Positions 61,981 through 64,000 of a DNA stretch of 64,000 nt are shown here, piece by piece. Source of the stretch: Kitasatospora kifunensis (lineage in GTDB: Bacteria; Actinomycetota; Actinomycetes; Streptomycetales; Streptomycetaceae). A program made the position numbers and the translations under genes. The stretch spans positions 4,650,001 through 4,714,000 of the forward strand of contig NZ_JACHJV010000001.1 in NCBI RefSeq assembly GCF_014203855.1. The letters are read 5' to 3'. The stretch's first letter is position 1; every line of letters begins with the position of its first letter. The notes below the pieces were generated by a model that had not been told where the DNA came from, made no database searches, and was given only the letters and a program-made list of their open reading frames with translations.

Positions 61981-62163
61981 GACGGAATTCTCTTTCTGCC
62001 TACGATTGCTGACGGTGTGAAGCGGCTTCCCGACATAGAACGAGCACTGGCGCGAGCGGAAACGGGCTCCTGGGCGGATCACCCGATCGCCTGCACGCCC
62101 GGGCGGGGCGGCGGGCGGCGGCGTCGGCCGGTGCGTGCAAACGGGTGATTCGGCGGGGTGAGC

Positions 62164-62191
62164 CGCAACCACTCGCCGTAGGGGTCGTTGC
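62164..62191 (+). promoter_or_regulatory. Candidate sigma-BldN (ECF) promoter of the 62233 chaplin
   Basis: CGCAAC (62164-62169), 16 nt, CGTTGC (62186-62191). This resembles the bldM p1-type BldN promoter as I recall it (CGTAAC-N16-CGTTGA). Transcription would begin near 62198, 35 nt before the start. Seen in sequence, role inferred; the other coat genes lack an equally clear match. Confidence 0.5.
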
Positions 62192-62232
62192 TGATCATGC
62201 ACGCATCGTGCTCAGCAACAAGGAGACTCAAT

Positions 62233-62472
62233 ATGAGCGTCAAGAAGGCTGCCGCTGTCGGCGCCGCCGTGGTCGGCATCGTGGCCGCGGGTGCCGGGAC
62301 CGCCATGGCCAGCGCGGGCGCCGAGGGTGCCGCGGTCGGCTCCCCCGGCGTGCTCTCCGGCAACCTGATCCAGGTCCCCGTGCACGTTCCGGTCAACGCC
62401 TGCGGCAACAGCATCGACGTGATCGGCCTGCTGAACCCGGCCTTCGGCAACACCTGCGTCAACGAGGGCTGA
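62233..62472 (+). CDS. Short chaplin
   Basis: A 79-residue short chaplin. Signal peptide SVKKAAAVGAAVVGIVAAGA (ending MASA), domain EGAAVGSPGVLSGNLIQV followed by PVHVPVNACGNSIDVIG and LLNPAFGNTCVNEG. Ala replaces Leu before the first Cys compared with its neighbours. AAGGAG at 62219-62224 sets the start. Preceded by the candidate BldN promoter and followed by a strong terminator: a monocistronic unit. Confidence 0.95.
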   Translation: MSVKKAAAVGAAVVGIVAAGAGTAMASAGAEGAAVGSPGVLSGNLIQVPVHVPVNACGNSIDVIGLLNPAFGNTCVNEG

Positions 62473-62484
62473 TCCACCCCTGGC

Positions 62485-62533
62485 GAAGCCGCCGTCCGTC
62501 GTCTCCCCTCCTGAGACGACTGGCGGCGGCTTC
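62485..62533 (+). terminator. Terminator of the 62233 chaplin
   Basis: Two stacked perfect stems (GAAGCCGCC/GGCGGCTTC and GTCGTCTC/GAGACGAC), with small bulges and a 7-nt loop, followed by GGCTTTC. Confidence 0.85.
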
Positions 62534-62665
62534 GGCTTTCGGTGGACCGCTTTATATGAGCAAGGCTCAACTTCCGTTGTCACGAGCCTTGTTGCATTAC
62601 TTGTCAGTACCTACGATGTGAACCCGCTCACCGCACCACTCCGCCACCCCACCAAGGAGTCATGC

Positions 62666-64000
62666 GTGATCAGGAAGCTCACCTCGGGTCCCCCCACCGC
62701 CCTGCTGGCCGTCGCCGCACTGGTCGCCACCCTCGGCCTGGCCGCCGGCGCACCGTCGGCCCAGGCAGCCGCTGGTGCCACCGCCCCACGGGCCGCGCTG
62801 CCCAGCGCGATCGTCTCGCTGGGCGACAGCGCGATCTCCGGCGAGGGTGCCGGTACCGACACCAACGACGGCTACTTCGCCGGCACCGACGGTCCCAAGG
62901 ACTACTGCCACCGGCACCCCCAGTCGGAGATCTTCGACACCGGCCTGTCCGGCGTCACCGCCGTCGACCTGGCCTGCTCCGGCGCCCAGACCGGCGACCT
63001 GGTCAGCGATCCCACGCTGGCGAAGGTCACCGGCGGTGGCAGCGGCGACTTCGGCGAGCCGAAGCAGGACGTCCAACTCGCCCAGACGGCAGCCAAGTAC
63101 AACGTCAAGATGGTCGTCGTCACGATCGGCGCCAACGACGACTTCGACTTCAGCGGGATCATGGAGAGCTGCCTCGGGCAGTACTTCCCGATCCCCAAGT
63201 CGCAGGGCTGCCGGGACACCATCGGCAGCGCCACGATCACCCAGCGGGCCGCCAAGGTGATCCCCAAGGTGACCGCCGCGATCACCGACATCCGCCAGAC
63301 CATGCGGGCCGCCGGCTACGCGGACGGGGACTACCAACTGGTCTACCAGTCGTACTTCACCCCGATCACCCCCGACATCCGCAGCAACGACCCCGCGACC
63401 AAGCTGGCGCAGGGCTGCCCGGCCTTCCCCGAGGACCTGGCCTGGGGCCACAACTGGGTGGTGCCGACCTTCGACGACGCGCTGCGGCAGGCGGCCGAGG
63501 CGGTGCCGGGCGTGCGCTTCCTGGACCAGCGCCGGGTCACCTACGGCCACGAGGTCTGCGCCGAGTGGACCACCTCGCCCTACGAGTACACCAACGGCGA
63601 CGTGATCGACCTCTCGGAGAACACCCGCAACGGCTGCGACTACTCGATCGGCATCCTCTCGCTCTGCGAGAACGAGATCCGGCAGTCCTACCACCCCAGG
63701 GTGGCCGGCTACCAGGGCGAGGGCGTCTGCCTCGCCGAGTTCTACAACGAGCCCGCCCAGCAGGAGGCCTACTGCACCCTCGACCAGGCCGACGGCACCA
63801 CGATCATGCCGCTGACGCCGGGGCAGCCGTTCGGTGACGGGCCTCAGGACGGCGCCTGGTACCAGCTGACCAACGCCGCCACCGGACAGGTGCTCGACTT
63901 CTCGGGCGGCGGGACCTACGGCGACAGCACCAACGGTCGACTGGCCATCAACTATCCGGCGGACGGCGGACTCAACCAGTCCTTCGTGCTGGAGGCCAAG
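62666..64000 (+). CDS. Secreted SGNH/GDSL esterase with C-terminal lectin-like domain (partial)
   Basis: At least 445 residues, cut by the window end. Signal peptide (IRKLTSGPPTALLAVAALVA, cleaved after AQA), then an SGNH hydrolase: nucleophile Ser55 in VSLGDSAISGEG, block III TIGANDDFDF, and the catalytic His in SYHPRVAGY. Several cysteines suggest disulfides. From about residue 390 a ricin-type/CBM13-like segment begins (QLTNAATGQVLDFSGGG). GTG 62666 follows AAGGAG. Likely an exported esterase acting on a polysaccharide or lipid; the substrate is not readable. Confidence 0.85.
   Translation, partial: MIRKLTSGPPTALLAVAALVATLGLAAGAPSAQAAAGATAPRAALPSAIVSLGDSAISGEGAGTDTNDGYFAGTDGPKDYCHRHPQSEIFDTGLSGVTAVDLACSGAQTGDLVSDPTLAKVTGGGSGDFGEPKQDVQLAQTAAKYNVKMVVVTIGANDDFDFSGIMESCLGQYFPIPKSQGCRDTIGSATITQRAAKVIPKVTAAITDIRQTMRAAGYADGDYQLVYQSYFTPITPDIRSNDPATKLAQGCPAFPEDLAWGHNWVVPTFDDALRQAAEAVPGVRFLDQRRVTYGHEVCAEWTTSPYEYTNGDVIDLSENTRNGCDYSIGILSLCENEIRQSYHPRVAGYQGEGVCLAEFYNEPAQQEAYCTLDQADGTTIMPLTPGQPFGDGPQDGAWYQLTNAATGQVLDFSGGGTYGDSTNGRLAINYPADGGLNQSFVLEAK

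Overview
The window is very GC-rich actinobacterial chromosome. Bacterial-coat and developmental genes (four chaplins, two rodlins, a BldN-type sigma factor with its RsbN anti-sigma, Lsr2, a BldC-like regulator) place it in the Streptomycetaceae (Streptomyces or a close relative such as Kitasatospora). From memory of Streptomyces coelicolor, the set clpC/lsr2/lysS/pan-nad/nuoD2 and ilvD/proC/bldN/rex/hem is the core-genome block around SCO3317-SCO3392. I see no tRNA, rRNA, insertion sequence, prophage or CRISPR array.

Layout. 0.1-4.6 kb: MutY DNA repair, a drug-exporter/TetR pair and a secreted M23 peptidase. 5-10.3 kb: a PLP enzyme, then a two-gene module of a Trypco2 protein and a 1253-residue trypsin-NACHT-TPR protein, which looks like a STAND-type biological conflict (defence or self/non-self) system and is the most accessory-looking part of the window. 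10.4-18.2 kb: a ClpC2-like repressor with two operators over its own promoter, a secreted phosphodiesterase, the ClpC unfoldase with candidate SigR and ClgR control sites, Lsr2, an acetyltransferase and a BlaI-type repressor. 18.3-27 kb: a long minus-strand run with lysS and a coenzyme operon (DUF2520 oxidoreductase-panC-panD-nadB-nadC-coaX) making pantothenate/CoA and NAD precursors. 27-32 kb: a two-component system, a MidA-type methyltransferase overlapping a solitary nuoD, and a cysteine-rich protein. 33-47 kb: housekeeping metabolism (Ppx/GppA, ilvD, proC, HAD and AcuC enzymes, transporters), a BldC-like regulator, the 32-residue ribosomal protein bS22 and an epimerase/acyltransferase pair.

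47-58 kb holds the rsbN-bldN pair and a redox-controlled tetrapyrrole operon rex-hemA-hemC-hemD-hemB, with overlapping or nearly abutting genes and a good Rex operator in front. 58-62.5 kb is a cluster of surface proteins: two tandem rodlins, four chaplins and three uncharacterised small secreted proteins. Chaplins and rodlins are the classical sigma-BldN regulon, so the regulator and a major set of its likely targets lie within about 15 kb. The window ends inside a secreted SGNH esterase with a lectin-like C-terminus.

Starts were chosen by homology, ribosome binding sites and gene overlap. Names resting on family motifs are firm; operators and promoters were read by eye and are less certain. 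Dense antisense open frames are a product of the high GC content and are not annotated.
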